Source of the DNA: Apoda limacodes
Taxonomy: Eukaryota; Arthropoda; Insecta; Lepidoptera; Limacodidae
Reading direction: 5' to 3'
Assembly (NCBI GenBank): GCA_946406115.1
Contig: OX291544.1
Location: 5,332,001 to 5,396,000, forward strand
Length of the DNA: 64,000 nt
Position numbers and translations under genes: made by a program. Below, in pieces: positions 19,731 through 30,671 of this stretch (position 1 is the stretch's first letter; every line of letters begins with the position of its first letter). The notes under the pieces are model-generated. The model saw nothing but the letters and a program-made list of their open reading frames with translations. It was not told the origin of the DNA and ran no database searches.

Positions 19731-20977
19731 TTTTTTTTTTTTTTTTTTATACCACTAAGGTGGCAAACAAGCCTACGGTCCGCCTGATGGTAAGCGGTCA
19801 CCGTAGCCTATGGACGCTTGCAACACTAGGGGCATCACTCGCGCGTTGCCGACCTTTCAGAAATCTAATAACTTCTTTTTTGAAGAACCCCATACTGTAG
19901 TCCTTAGAGAAAACCTTGGCAGGGAGCTCATTCCACAACCCAAGGGTTCGCGGGAGGAAGTTTCTCTGAAACCGCACTGTACGCGACCATTTTGGTTCCA
20001 AAGTGTGAGAATGAATTCCCTGTCGATGGCGAGCGGTGCGATGGTAGAAAGTAGCCGTGGGCATCATTTCGAACAATTCCTCAGAACACAATCCATTGTA
20101 CAAGCGGTAGAACACACACAGGGAGGCAAAGTCTCTCCTCAGACTTAAGGGCTCGATACCGCAAGTGAGTTTGGGATCGTCGACAATTCTCACAGCCCGT
20201 CGTTGAACCGAGTCAAAAGGGCCAAGCTGGTATCCGGGTGCACCCGCCCAGAGATAGCAGCAGTACTCCATATGGGGCCGGACTTGCGACTTGTAAATTA
20301 GCAACCTTTGCCCCGACGTGAAGTACTGCTTCGCTCTGTTGAGTACACCAAGTTTTTTGGACGCCAGCTTTACCTTGTCTAGCAAATGATCTCGGACTGA
20401 ACATCGCTCGAGATGTCAACGCCAAGGATCCCAATGCTCTTGGAGATGGAGTGGGGAGTGTTCTGGAATTGTGGGACTACAGTGAATGGGGTTTTCTTAG
20501 CGGTGAACGCGCAGACTTGTGTCTTTGAAGGGTTGAATCGGACCAAGTTTTCCCGCCCCCAGTCAGAGACCTTGGACAGACCGATCTCGATTTGAGACAC
20601 TAGTTCTTCACGCTTTTCCTCCACAACGGAACGTGGGATGCTTGCACGGCCCGTGTAATAAGCGTCTCCAGTACTGTCATCTGCATAGCAATGTATGTTG
20701 TTGATGTCCAACATATCATTGATGTGCAGTAGAAACAGCGTAGGAGACAGCACAGAGCCTTGCGGGACACCAGCATTAATGTCCATGCTATCAGAGCAAC
20801 TACCGTCAACTACGGCTCGTATGCTTCTGCCGGACAAAAAGCTAGCCACCCATTTGCACAAACCCTCGGGCACTCCGTAAGAAGGCAATTTCGATAGAAG
20901 ACCCCGGTGCCAGACCCGATCGATCGCCTTCGCTATGTCTAGGCTACATGTTAATGCCTCCCCCTGACTCTCACATT
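19731..20977 (-). mobile_element. LINE-A, 5'-truncated non-LTR retrotransposon with poly-A tail
   Basis: Minus-strand element of 1.25 kb ending in an ~18-base poly-A (T run at 19732-19749). It is the longest LINE-A copy with a 3' end and serves as reference for the fragments at 1069, 2551, 15480, 23336, 30551, 47652 and 58182. It starts abruptly near 20977 within the reverse transcriptase domain. The 3' UTR is very short, with 'cgcctgatggtaagcggtcaccg' just before the tail. Confidence 0.9.
19798..20972 (-). pseudogene. LINE-A reverse transcriptase, truncated and frameshifted
   Basis: The first visible motif, upstream of the Met at 20888, is LDIAKAIDRVWHRGLLSKLP with the first catalytic Asp. 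Then come GVPQGSVLSPTLFLLHINDM and CYADDST, the YADD catalytic box near 20690. This frame ends at a stop at about 20379. The C-terminal part (VKLASKKLGVLNRAKQYF ... QRRAVRIV ... LGLWNELPAKVF) continues in another frame from 20385 to 19798, so a frameshift lies near 20380-20395. The domain order is that of jockey/CR1-group LINEs. The upstream endonuclease is absent. It is inactive. Confidence 0.88.
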
Positions 20978-21086
20978 ATGTGTTCAGGCGTTTACTAATC
21001 ATTATTTTTTTACTAATTACAATTGCATGGATTGAAATGTGTATGTGATTAATAGACATGCAGTTTCTTGTTTTTATTTAGCTCAC

Positions 21087-21143
21087 CTCTGTAACGCCCA
21101 TCGTGTCTTCTAACGCGTGGAATCGTAGAGCTTCAATTTTTTT
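21087..21143 (-). CDS. Candidate 57-bp host exon (weak)
   Basis: On the minus strand a pyrimidine-rich run and 'tagtttggtAG' precede 57 bases that read KKIEALRFHALEDTMGVTE without a stop, then a strong donor GAG|GTGAGC. The codons look natural and the length is a multiple of three, as in cassette exons. A nearer AG choice upstream would bring in a stop. I do not recognise the protein. It might belong to a larger minus-strand gene or be chance. Confidence 0.35.
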
Positions 21144-22339
21144 CTACCAAACTATCCAGAAAAAAAAAATATGCTTATTTCAATGGAAAAATATTGGTAT
21201 TTAATTACGAAATGTAGCAAGAATAATACCTAATATGGGTCCCTTCAATATAATATGGGTCTTTAATAAGGGTCCTATTGACATCGTTGTGCTAACACCA
21301 GCTGTCACGGTGCAAAAGCAAAAGCAATCACGGTGTCATAATGATACGTTAACAGTACGTTAACAACAATAAATAAAACATATCTCAAAAAAACAGAACC
21401 CTGGTCATTGAGATAGAAACATCATTGATCCAAGTGAGCCAAATAAGTTACAAAACACATTCCTTTTACGAAAGTCGGTGCAAGGTGCATCGTAATGCAC
21501 TCGAAGGGTTCAAAGAACACTCGAGAGCAAGATCGGACACTTGAGAGTAACGTCGAGAAGTGGGCGCGTTATACACGTGCGGTATGGCAGCGCAATGATG
21601 TACCCGTCAATAGATGTGGCTCCTCAGTGCAGTCACGAAGATTAGAGATAATTTGAGAAACATATTCCAATATATTGACAAAAACAGGTGCTGGGAATAG
21701 CTTAAAATTACAATTTCTCTTCTCCTTTTTTTTTTATGCCGTGATCTTTTATAATAATCATAGGTGTTATTTCGTGCCCACTACGTTATCATTTAATTGA
21801 TTAAATCTAGAATTTATGAGGCAACGGGAAAAGTTAATTGCCTGTATAATTTTCCTTAAAATTATAACTTTTTTTTTTGAGAAACCAGAAAGCCATGGGC
21901 CCATAGCATTTGAATTTTTTTACGTTTCATTTATTCACATTATACAAGGAAGATTCAATTAAAGCTGCTAAAGGTATATTTTTTCCATTATTTTGTGTTT
22001 CTAAGTTATTATTCGACCTGCAGCAAGTTACTATGTCGCTGGCACCAGTGCTGCCACGCTTTCGGAGTTAGATCTAGCGCTTTTTTCAAGCGCTTTTACC
22101 TAGTAGCATAGTTAGACAAGATATCTACTTTTTTTTGTGTTTATACTATTTCTTTTTTGTACAAAAATGTTATCGTTTCTGTTTGTTTTTCTGACTTTTA
22201 TTATCTGTTTAACATTGAAATTATAAACAGTTACACACGTGTAACTGTGTTTAAAGAATTTGTAGGTAAAGAGCATCGTCGAAGTAAGTAATACAGGATT
22301 GGTGTTCAATCTTTATCTATACTTATATTATATAATTAT
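21144..22339. other. AT-rich noncoding stretch
   Basis: Short local duplications are visible ('aatatgggtcccttcaatataatatgggtc' near 21233-21260, 'acgttaacagtacgttaac' near 21346-21364). Nothing else was recognised. Confidence 0.45.
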
Positions 22340-22596
22340 ATCCACAGTAATATTATAAATACGAAAGTAACTCTGTCTGTCTGTGTTTCTGTAACCTCTT
22401 CACGCTTAAATCGCTAAACCGATTGAGATGAAATTTGGTATGGGGATAGTCACGGGGCATATGATAGTTTTTATTCCGAAAAATTCAAAAGTTTCCGCGG
22501 GAATAACTTTAACCGAGATTGAACGAACTATAGCTACAACTAAATTCCACGCCGATAACCGAATTTAGGGCGGGCGGAGCCGCTGGCAATATCTAG
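22340..22596 (+). mobile_element. Lep1-like non-autonomous Helitron, near full length
   Basis: Begins near 'taatattataaatacgaaagtaactctgtctgtctg' and runs through 'cgctaaaccgattgagatgaaatttgg', 'ccgcgggaataac' to 'gataaccgaatttagggcgggcggagccgctggcaatatCTAG' followed by T. The GC-rich hairpin a few bases before CTAG is typical of Helitrons. Confidence 0.8.
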
Positions 22597-23335
22597 TCTA
22601 CTATATCTGTATCCCTATATGAAAACTAGTTTTTGAACAAAAACATTAATGCAACATCAAATCTACTGAAAAATAAAAATTAGTTCCTGATGCGACATGT
22701 TTAATTTGCCCTGAAATCGATTTCCAAACATTAAGACTAATAAAAAAAGGTAAAAAGATATGTTTGACATTCAACATTTAAGCAAAAAACTGTAGCTTAA
22801 TTTTCTATCAGTATATCTGCTTTGTTTTAAGTCATATGTTGTGATGGTTCGACAGTATTCGGGACAGACGGTGACCTCCAAGGGCTGCAACCCAACGATC
22901 GTGTACCGAGAACTTTACGGCGGTTTATTTTAGTGACGTTAACTAATTCATGTTCCGTCTCCAATAAATCGCTGGTCAATGACGGTTGCGGGTTGCGTCA
23001 GGCTGCCCTGTGCTACTTGCGACCAGATTTGTCTATGCGGTGTCGGTTTACCTTTACACAACCAAACTTTTTATAGGGAATTTTGATGACGGATCGTTGC
23101 TCTCTTTGTGCTGTTATGTATGTTGCTACCACATGTAATTTTGTTAATTATATTAGCTATTGAGGTATTACTTTCATGGAATATATGTATACTATAAAAT
23201 ATTGCAGATGCAGTTCGTATTTCCAAAACTTCTAACACCGTAATATTCTCAAGGAGCAAGATGTGCCGCCGCTACCGTAATAAAGTAACATCATGATAAT
23301 TTGCCACCATTCTACTGTTATTTATTGCGTTTTAT
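22597..23335. other. Noncoding stretch with a GC-balanced block
   Basis: 22850-23050 is GC-richer than its flanks and contains a plus-strand frame reading TVTSKGCNPTIVYRELYGG before a stop. No domain or firm splice site was recognised. The rest is AT-rich. Confidence 0.35.
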
Positions 23336-23830
23336 ATTAACGTTTGCATCGCCAGGGGTATTTATTGCTTCCATATTGGTAACCATTTAAAAATTACTTT
23401 CGTTTTATAAGAATCGCTTACTGTAGTCCCTAGTAGAAACCTTCACGACGTAGGAGGGTGTTTCTTTGAAAATGCACAGAGCGTAAACATTTAGGTTGCA
23501 AGGTGTACGGATGAAGTCCCAGCTGGTGACCAGTAGTGCGATGATTATAAGAAGCTGTTACAATTATACATTATTTCAAGTAATTCCTCAGAACACAACC
23601 TTATATACAAATGGTGAACATACACATGGAGGGTAAGTAAGTCTTTCGTCAGACTAAATGGTTGGATACCGCTTGTGTTCAGGATTATCGAAAACTGTCT
23701 ATAAACCAAGTCAAAGTCAACATCTGGATATCGGACAGCAAAAACATTATATTTATAAATGTTACGTTTTTCTGTAGCATAGAAAGAGAAATTGCATAGC
23801 AAAAATGTGAGTAAAATGTCTAATTTTTAG
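23336..23830 (-). pseudogene. Decayed LINE-A 3' fragment
   Basis: Minus strand matches the C-terminal reverse transcriptase region at low identity: 'RQFSIILNTSGIQPFSLTKD' aligns with the RIVDDPKLTCGIEPLSLRRD region, and 'RLCSEELLEIM' with 'GLCSEELFEMM'. The 3' end is recognisable at 23340-23360 ('gtttgcatcgccaggggtatt'). Much older than the copy at 19731. Confidence 0.8.
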
Positions 23831-24401
23831 CGAGATCGTCAGATCTTTGTGAAATAGTTTTAAAATTTTGATCTCGATGCGTGACTGTGCGCAGTATGGA
23901 GTAGCTTTCTCTTGCACGTGTTCACTTTACAAAAGATTTTTGAATCGTGACCAAAAACCAGATCTTTTAAGACCTAACCTACTTAAAGCTGTTTAACAGT
24001 ACTTTACATTCTTCTTTGTTTTTTTTGGTAGATGCATATCACATGATGTAAATGTGGATTGTGTAAAGATTATATTGCACGCCTCATAAGCGGAGCGGTG
24101 AGGTAGTGCTCTACTCTTGACATGTCAAAAAACCCAGTCTTTCGAAACTTAAATGACGTTTTTATTTTAATATAACACTTACAGGATAATATGAGTGCAC
24201 TAATATGAAGTTAAATAATCTGTCTAGCACATATGGTACATTTTATAAACAATTAATTTGTTTAATATAATAAATAATAACATTCAAACTAATCATTCTT
24301 GGACGTCCGTGAGTCTGTGTTTATGTGACCATGTATGTGGCAGAGAAATTGGTCGAAAAATTCATCTTACCGGAATACTTTTGTTTTTAATATATAAAGT
24401 A
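23831..24401. other. AT-rich noncoding stretch
   Basis: Nothing recognised apart from weak repeat-like words near 24060-24140. Confidence 0.45.
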
Positions 24402-24634
24402 CTAGCTGTCCCGGCGAACGTTGTTCCGCTGCCGTCCCTCTGTACCCGGTGAAAGTTGGTTTTTACCTATAGTGCCCGAGTCCGGCTCGCACTTGACATA
24501 TCGAGATAAAAACTATCCTATCTTTTAAGTTGGATCAAATAACAGATAGTTACGAAGTTTGATCAAAATCGGTTCAGTAGTTTAGGAGTCCATTGAGGAC
24601 AAACATTGTGACACGAGATTTATATATATTAAGA
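24402..24634 (-). mobile_element. Full-length 233-bp non-autonomous Helitron
   Basis: On the minus strand the element starts TCTTAATATATATAAATCTC directly after an A and ends ...GCTAG directly before a T, so it sits exactly between A and T as Helitrons do. The 3' end has a GC-rich block (gttcgccgggacag) before CTAG. It differs internally from the Lep1-like copies, so it is a second Helitron family. No ORF. Confidence 0.85.
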
Positions 24635-26049
24635 TTACACTGTGCTGATTCCTAGTTAATATTAGCGTTCTAAGTACTGACGTTTAATTATAATTTATAA
24701 AAAACTAATATACCACTGTATACTGTATATCTATATATATTTTTTTTATTATAGAGATATCATAAACACTCGGCATCATAATCTAAACAAAGAAATTCAC
24801 AATTAACACTTCGATTTCCGATCGTTTATAATATTACCATCAGTCAGATCAGTGACAAAAAGTAAGGTGTGCGCTGATTGGTTAGTTGATTGGCACTTGG
24901 CCGGTTTTTGTCTATAAAAATAAATACAGTAATAATATTTTGGCATTCTCAATGATTTCATTAAATAAAATTTATAGAATTCTTAACATCTATCGTGCCA
25001 ACTGCAATTTTGGTTTTGTCTCCAGAAAACTGTTTGCGTTGCTCTCTTATTTATTCAGCTGCTTAATATGGTTTTCGGGCTCTGCAACGATCTATTTCAG
25101 TACGTCATAACTAGTATTTTATCTGTGGTATAGGCAGGTTTTACATAATGAATAGGTACATTTTACACAACCCGAGACCATGAGTATAGTAAATAATACG
25201 CAGTTTGTTGTTAGTTATTCTTATGCCGAGACTCTGGGATCTGTGTCGAGACTTACAAATTCAAACCGCTATTGAGCTACCGTTTATTTATTTTAGTTAT
25301 TGTTATTGCTTATTTATTTATTGATATAAATAACGGGCCAAGTGTGTGCACGCATTTTCAGAGATATGCTTTTATTATAACGCACGCGGATGTGCCTTGT
25401 ATACGTGGCACTTTTTTCATACATTTCGCACACAAGACGCAGGCGGCTCCCTCTGATATGCGGAGCATACCCACGCTCGTGAATCTCTGCAAACACTCTA
25501 AGTTAGGGGGTCGTAAAATAATTATAATTTTCGGAAAACTCATGAACAAATTTGTTTTTACACTATAAGTAAACAAACCTGATTTTCTTTAAGGTACTTA
25601 TTATATTGACTAAGAGATGACTAAGAAACAATTTTAATTTGATTTAGGTACTGAAATAGGATAAGAAACAATACACAAACTCTAGTGTTAGTGTTGCAAT
25701 ATTGTGATCACCTTATGGTGGTCAATTAATTCTAATAAACAAAAAGATTTTATTTCTTTAGATTTAGTTAGAGCGTGCATTAGGTGATGTTATATCTGCC
25801 TAGGAACAGATGTGGTACATAATGCTGTAGTAGATATTAGACAGTTGTAAATCTTCAGACAACAACTCAACCTTAATGGACATCTCTACATTTAGCTCTA
25901 ACAAGTCTGGGCACTCTAAAAAACTCAGAATAAATATAGGAGGTGTTATTCTCTACGCAAAGTGCTTAAAGTCTTGATAGAGGTCTAAATAGTGTTATGT
26001 AAGTAGCTACGAACTTATTATACGTAAATGGGTCTTCCATCTTGATCGC
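24635..26049. other. Mostly AT-rich noncoding DNA with one GC-rich block
   Basis: 25370-25515 is GC-richer and its minus strand is open (RISEGAACVLCAKCMKKVPR), with a CxxC...CxxC look, but no splice sites or domain could be fixed. The rest shows nothing recognisable. Confidence 0.35.
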
Positions 26050-26366
26050 ATGGCAGGTTTATGCTTAAATCATCAGTTTTTAGATTTTTCTCTATATTTG
26101 TGATGTAAAATGTTGTCAAATTTCATGATTCTAGAATTGGAAGTTTGATTTATTGATGTCACACTACGCGGCAAAAATGACCGTATTTTGGGCGTTTTTT
26201 TACTGAATTGAATTAGAAGCTTGATTTTTTACACTTTAAGTGACCGTAGTGACCGTAGACTTTAAGTGACCGTAGACTTCAGTATTTGATATTTATTTCA
26301 ACTTGATAAGTCCACACGTTTTTGAATAAAAGGGTCTTAACTGACAGACATACAAATTTTTTTTAT
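26050..26366 (+). repeat. Family-E dispersed repeat, copy 1
   Basis: Shares with the next copy the order 'gatttttctctatatttgtga', 'gtcaaatttcatgattctag', 'caaaaatgaccgtattttt', 'accgtagacttcagtatttgatatttatttcaacttgata' and 'cttaactgacagacatac'. An internal 'agtgaccgtag' is triplicated near 26240-26275. Confidence 0.7.
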
Positions 26367-26374
26367 TGTGTATA

Positions 26375-26706
26375 ACTAGAAATTAACGAATTTCGATTTT
26401 TTTCCTATATTTGTGACCTCACTTCGTGTCAAATGTCATGATTCTAGCAAAGCGGGAAGTACCCTATTGGTTATTATTTTTTGTAAATACCAAAAATGCG
26501 ACAAAAATGGCTGTATTTTTTTATTGCGTTGACTTATGGCTTCGTTATTTTACAGGTTTAAGGGACCGTAGACCTTAGTATTTCATATTAATTTCAACTT
26601 GATACCTTAACGCGTTCCTGAGAAAAAGAGTCTTGACAGACACACAGACGGTCAACAAAGTGATCTTAAAAGGGTTCCTTTTTTCCTTTTGAGGTACGGA
26701 ACCCTA
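26375..26706 (+). repeat. Family-E dispersed repeat, copy 2
   Basis: Diverged second copy directly after the first, ending with 'ggttccttttttccttttgaggtacggaaccct', an end motif common to many lepidopteran repeats. A third partial match is within 61090-61140. Confidence 0.7.
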
Positions 26707-27595
26707 ATTTGTTTGTTTGAACACGCTAATGTCTGAAACTACCAGGCGGATTTGAAAAATTCTTTTTGCATTTAATAGCCCATTTCTTGGGAAGGTTTAC
26801 AGTCTATAGAACTTTTCATTATAGCCCTTTGGAGCGGAGCAGTAAATTAGTGTAGGTTAAAACCGCTGGGAACGGCTAGTTCTTATGTAATAAAATAGCT
26901 TTTAAGCAAATTATAAATAAAATCGTGTCTGAAGACTACGTGACTGTAGTGTACCTTCTACTCTTCAAAATGTGCCTGTTAAGTGTAAGCGTACATAGAA
27001 CCTGCTATTCTAAGCAACCAAATGAACTTCAAGTTGCCGCCATTTTTTCTTTGATTTTGTACCCAATGGGCAAAAGGAAGCCGTGACAAACAATATACTT
27101 AGGGGATACTGCTGTCACTATGCTGCGGTGTCTTTCTTAGCCTTAAGACCGGAATAACTAGATATTTTATGTAGAATTTTGACCCGAACTCAAATATTGG
27201 ATTCGAAAGTGAAACATTGTTTTTAGGATAATGCCATAATTGTTATTTTTATTCAAACTCTTCAAAAATAAGTCATCTTTGTTTTAGACAGAGTTTTTCT
27301 AAAAATACCTACAGATGACGAATACCTACCCCAGAAATAAACTCGCATGTATTTCTGTGTCGTGACACAAATAATATAACTGCAACCACTTAGTCACAAA
27401 TTCCTTCATGACACAGTCAAGCTCATTTCTGTACTCATAGGTGCCTACAACAATGCGTACCTACACGTATAAAAATCAATAGTACGATGATACAATTCGG
27501 CGCCAGCGTGACGAACGCGTGGGGTTATACTGTCATTATCCGTTTATGTATGTAAGTAGGCGAAACCATGTGGAAAATTAAAATTAAGAGGAAAC
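26707..27595. other. Noncoding stretch
   Basis: No gene was seen. Short repeat words occur near 26740-26880. Confidence 0.45.
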
Positions 27596-27935
27596 GATTC
27601 GCAGCGCCTCATAGCGGGCTTCATACAAACGAATTTCTCATTGGCTTTTGACATTTACTGAAATTTCTTAGTCATAATCCGAGGCCGAATACCAATGTTT
27701 GTGGTTTTCCAGAATCTTTTTTATTACTAGAAATCTTTTTTTAAACCATTTGTATGAAAAACTAGAATCCTGTATAACTTTTGAACTATAAAATTTAACT
27801 GAAAACTGGCACACTGCAGACCTAGATATTTATTACTAGAACATGTCTTCAAAATTTCGTGGTGTTTTATCTGCAAGTATCATAAAAAAGTGGAAAATTC
27901 GTTTGTATGAAGCACGCTTAGAGGCGCTCCGAATC
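27596..27935. mobile_element. 340-bp MITE with ~41-bp terminal inverted repeats (family F, copy 1)
   Basis: Left end GATTCGCAGCGCCTCATAGC and inverted right end GATTCGGAGCGCCTCTAAGC continue together through 'CTTCATACAAACGAATTT'. An inverted second copy lies at 54262-54566. TTAA lies 8-12 bases outside each end, so a TTAA-targeting (piggyBac-like) origin is possible but unproven. No ORF. Confidence 0.85.
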
Positions 27936-28379
27936 TTATTCTTTTAAGCAAGTCACGTAATAAATCCCATGCGTTACGTTTATATTTCTGTAAGGGCGAT
28001 AGTATTAGGGTTTCGACCCCAAACATGAAAAAATCGGCCAAGTGCAGGGGAAGGAGCGTTTCGAGAAAATTTCTATGTTATTTTTTTAATTATATATAGA
28101 GCATTGAGTCTCTTTACATCGTTACTAAAATGAGTTTAGTTAACTTAAAAATACACGTTATAGGTTAAGGTTTAGAAAAAAAACAGTTGTTAGTAGTTAG
28201 TTTTGAACACTTTTATATTTTTAATCAACAATAAATTAATAATAGTATAGTGTATATATTATTTTTTATTAACTTCTCTTGAGGGAAGTTATTAACCTAT
28301 TATAATTGATCCGAAAATCAATCGCTAAATTTGCGTTTTCTTTACGTTTTGAGAGCTGGAGAATCTTTTGGCATCATTT
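27936..28379. other. AT-rich noncoding stretch
   Basis: Nothing recognised. Confidence 0.45.
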
Positions 28380-28640
28380 TTATGTATGTAGGTTAGCTTT
28401 TTTTGTTTCTCAATGTCTCAAGAACTAATGGACTAATTTGTCTCGTGAACATATCAATCGATAGGCCACGTCATGACTCAAATCGGAAAAGAGTTTGAGC
28501 AAAATCGGTTCAGCGGCAGCGGTTTGTTTTTTATCGCTAAAAAGTGTTTTTTTTTTTAAATGTTTGTTACCTCCTAACTCCGTCCTTTATTAACCGATTT
28601 GGAAAATTTTCACTTATAGCTACTATAATTTTCAGAATTG
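28380..28640 (+). repeat. Dispersed repeat with 'ggccacgtcatgactcaaatc'
   Basis: The block 'cgataggccacgtcatgactcaaatcggaaaag', 'aaaatcggttcagcgg' and 'ttttttatcgctaaaaagtgttttttt' recurs in diverged form at 48770-48965. It is a transposon-derived repeat of unknown class. Confidence 0.5.
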
Positions 28641-29877
28641 TTCCCATTTTAATTAAGTAAGGATTAGTACAAGGATTACAAGAGTTAAAAGCAAAAGGTT
28701 TTTTAAGTAGTATCATTTTGATTATCTATTTTGACGAGCTTCTATACCGGTCTCGTCGTCTAGACTGGCTATGTAAGTTTCTGTGCTGTACTGTACATTT
28801 TAATACTTATATGAATATGAAACATATATGACGCGCATTGTATTTGTCAACTCGACACTCTAAGGCTGGGTGCAAATCGGTCCAGCGGTTTATTTATTAA
28901 CACTAAATGATTTTTTTAAAGAGGCAATAATAATCTTCATTTATAAATTCTCAAATATAAAAAATATTCCAGTGCGGTTCTTGCTACTGAACCAATTTTT
29001 TTATTTGTTTAGGCAAGTAATTAAATGTAAATTCCACTAAATGTAAACATGGTATATATAAATAATTTCTAATGACGAAGCAGATAAAATATTTCACTAG
29101 CAAAAAACCAGATTTATTTTCATAAATTTATACTTTAAACTACAAAAGTGGTAAACATTGTTAAGAAAAATTATGTAGGTTTTTAAATAATATTTTTTAA
29201 TGGACATTTTTACCGATTTTAAAAAAAGACACAGGTTTATTTTTTTAAATAAAAAAACGTTTTGTGGAACATTTCTTTTTTTCTATAGATATTTCTTTTT
29301 GTCTCGGAAAACGATTACCCTTTTTTCTAATTTTACTAGTTCAAGCTCCCAACAAAAATGAAATTTAGGTTGTATACTATGTACGTACATATCTCACCTT
29401 CAAACCATTTTATAATTTTCAAACAACCAAAATAACCCAACAATATAATTTTAAAAGTTTTTTGGGCTTTTTGGGTAGTCGCTGTTTTTTATAAATTCAC
29501 TTCTCATGACAATTTTAAAATGTTATAATAGCGAAACAAAATGAAGGAATATTGCAGGCTAGCAAATGAACTGTGACATTTTTCGTCACAGATTTAGTTA
29601 AATTTTAAGCTACGCGGCTTAACAAATACGATAAGTGCTCTTTTTGAACTTATATTTGCAAGTTATTTATTACCTTCTTAAAATCTACTTTTAATCAATG
29701 ATTAATATCAAACTGAAATGCTAAACCTAATTGTTTTTAAAAATCATAAATTAAACACATTATTTCTTTAATGTATGCCGTTACTTATAATGTTTTATAC
29801 ATATATCTCATTACAATTTACTTAAGTGCGTCCTTCTGCTTATCATTGTTAGAAAAAAATATTTTTGCTTACTTTTT
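28641..29877. other. AT-rich noncoding stretch
   Basis: Nothing recognised. Confidence 0.5.
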
Positions 29878-29945
29878 TCATCATCATAATCATCATCATG
29901 AGCCCTCTGCAACCCACTGCTTGACATAGGCAATGTGCCGCTGTG
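29878..29945 (-). mobile_element. SINE 3' tail with (ATC)n
   Basis: 'catcatcataatcatcatcatgagccctctgcaacccactgcttgacatagg' is the reverse of a common lepidopteran SINE 3' end with a trinucleotide tail. Only the tail is present. Confidence 0.55.
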
Positions 29946-30550
29946 GCAGGGTTTTTTTATATTCTCCTGTATATCCTGTAAAAAATCTCCAATCAAATGT
30001 GACCCCCTATTATATTCTAATCCCAACTCGACCCCTGTCGGTTTTGATCCTAACTTTGAGAAACGATACTTCGGGCAGTTAACGACTGTGATTTATTTAC
30101 AATGCGGTCACGCACGTCAAGTCAGACAGAAATACACCGGTCTCTAGTTCCAGTGCATAAACTTTACGCGCATGCATATTTATGGAAACAAATCTGAATT
30201 TGTAATAATACAGTGTAAGTGACATATTTTATCTACTTCTACATAAGACTTATATTCTACATAATAATTTACTTATATATGTATATATATATATAATGGT
30301 TTTAGTGGTACTTACATTTAATTACTAGCCTAAATAAATATTAAAAAATATTCTAACTAATCTATATTTATATAATAATTAACATTATAAAATTATTCAA
30401 AAATAACAATAAAAATAAATTTAAATAAATACATCAAAATACGTTATAAAAAGATAACCTCTCTAGAGTTTAATTTGATAAAATACAACTCCTATTTTTT
30501 TACTATAAATATCTATTATATTATTTATTATAATATAAATTAATATAATA
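29946..30550. other. Noncoding stretch, very AT-rich after 30230
   Basis: 30000-30150 is more mixed in composition but shows no coding signal. 30280-30550 is nearly pure A/T. Confidence 0.5.
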
Positions 30551-30671
30551 TTAAGGTTTTCTCTAAGGACTACCCCTGATGTTGCAAGCGTCCATAGAAT
30601 ACGGTGACCGCTTACCATCAGGCGGACCGTAGGCTTGTTTGCCACCTTAGTGGTATAAAAAAAAAAACGTA
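30551..30671 (+). mobile_element. LINE-A 3' fragment with internal deletion
   Basis: Plus-strand 'aaggttttctctaaggactac' jumps to 'ccctgatgttgcaagcg' and runs to 'gccaccttagtggtata' and a poly-A of about 11. Relative to 19731-20977, about 60 bases between the two parts are missing. Confidence 0.85.

Noticed and set aside
20213..20880. Several extra open frames on both strands
   Set aside because: They are shadows of the LINE-A reverse transcriptase in other frames.
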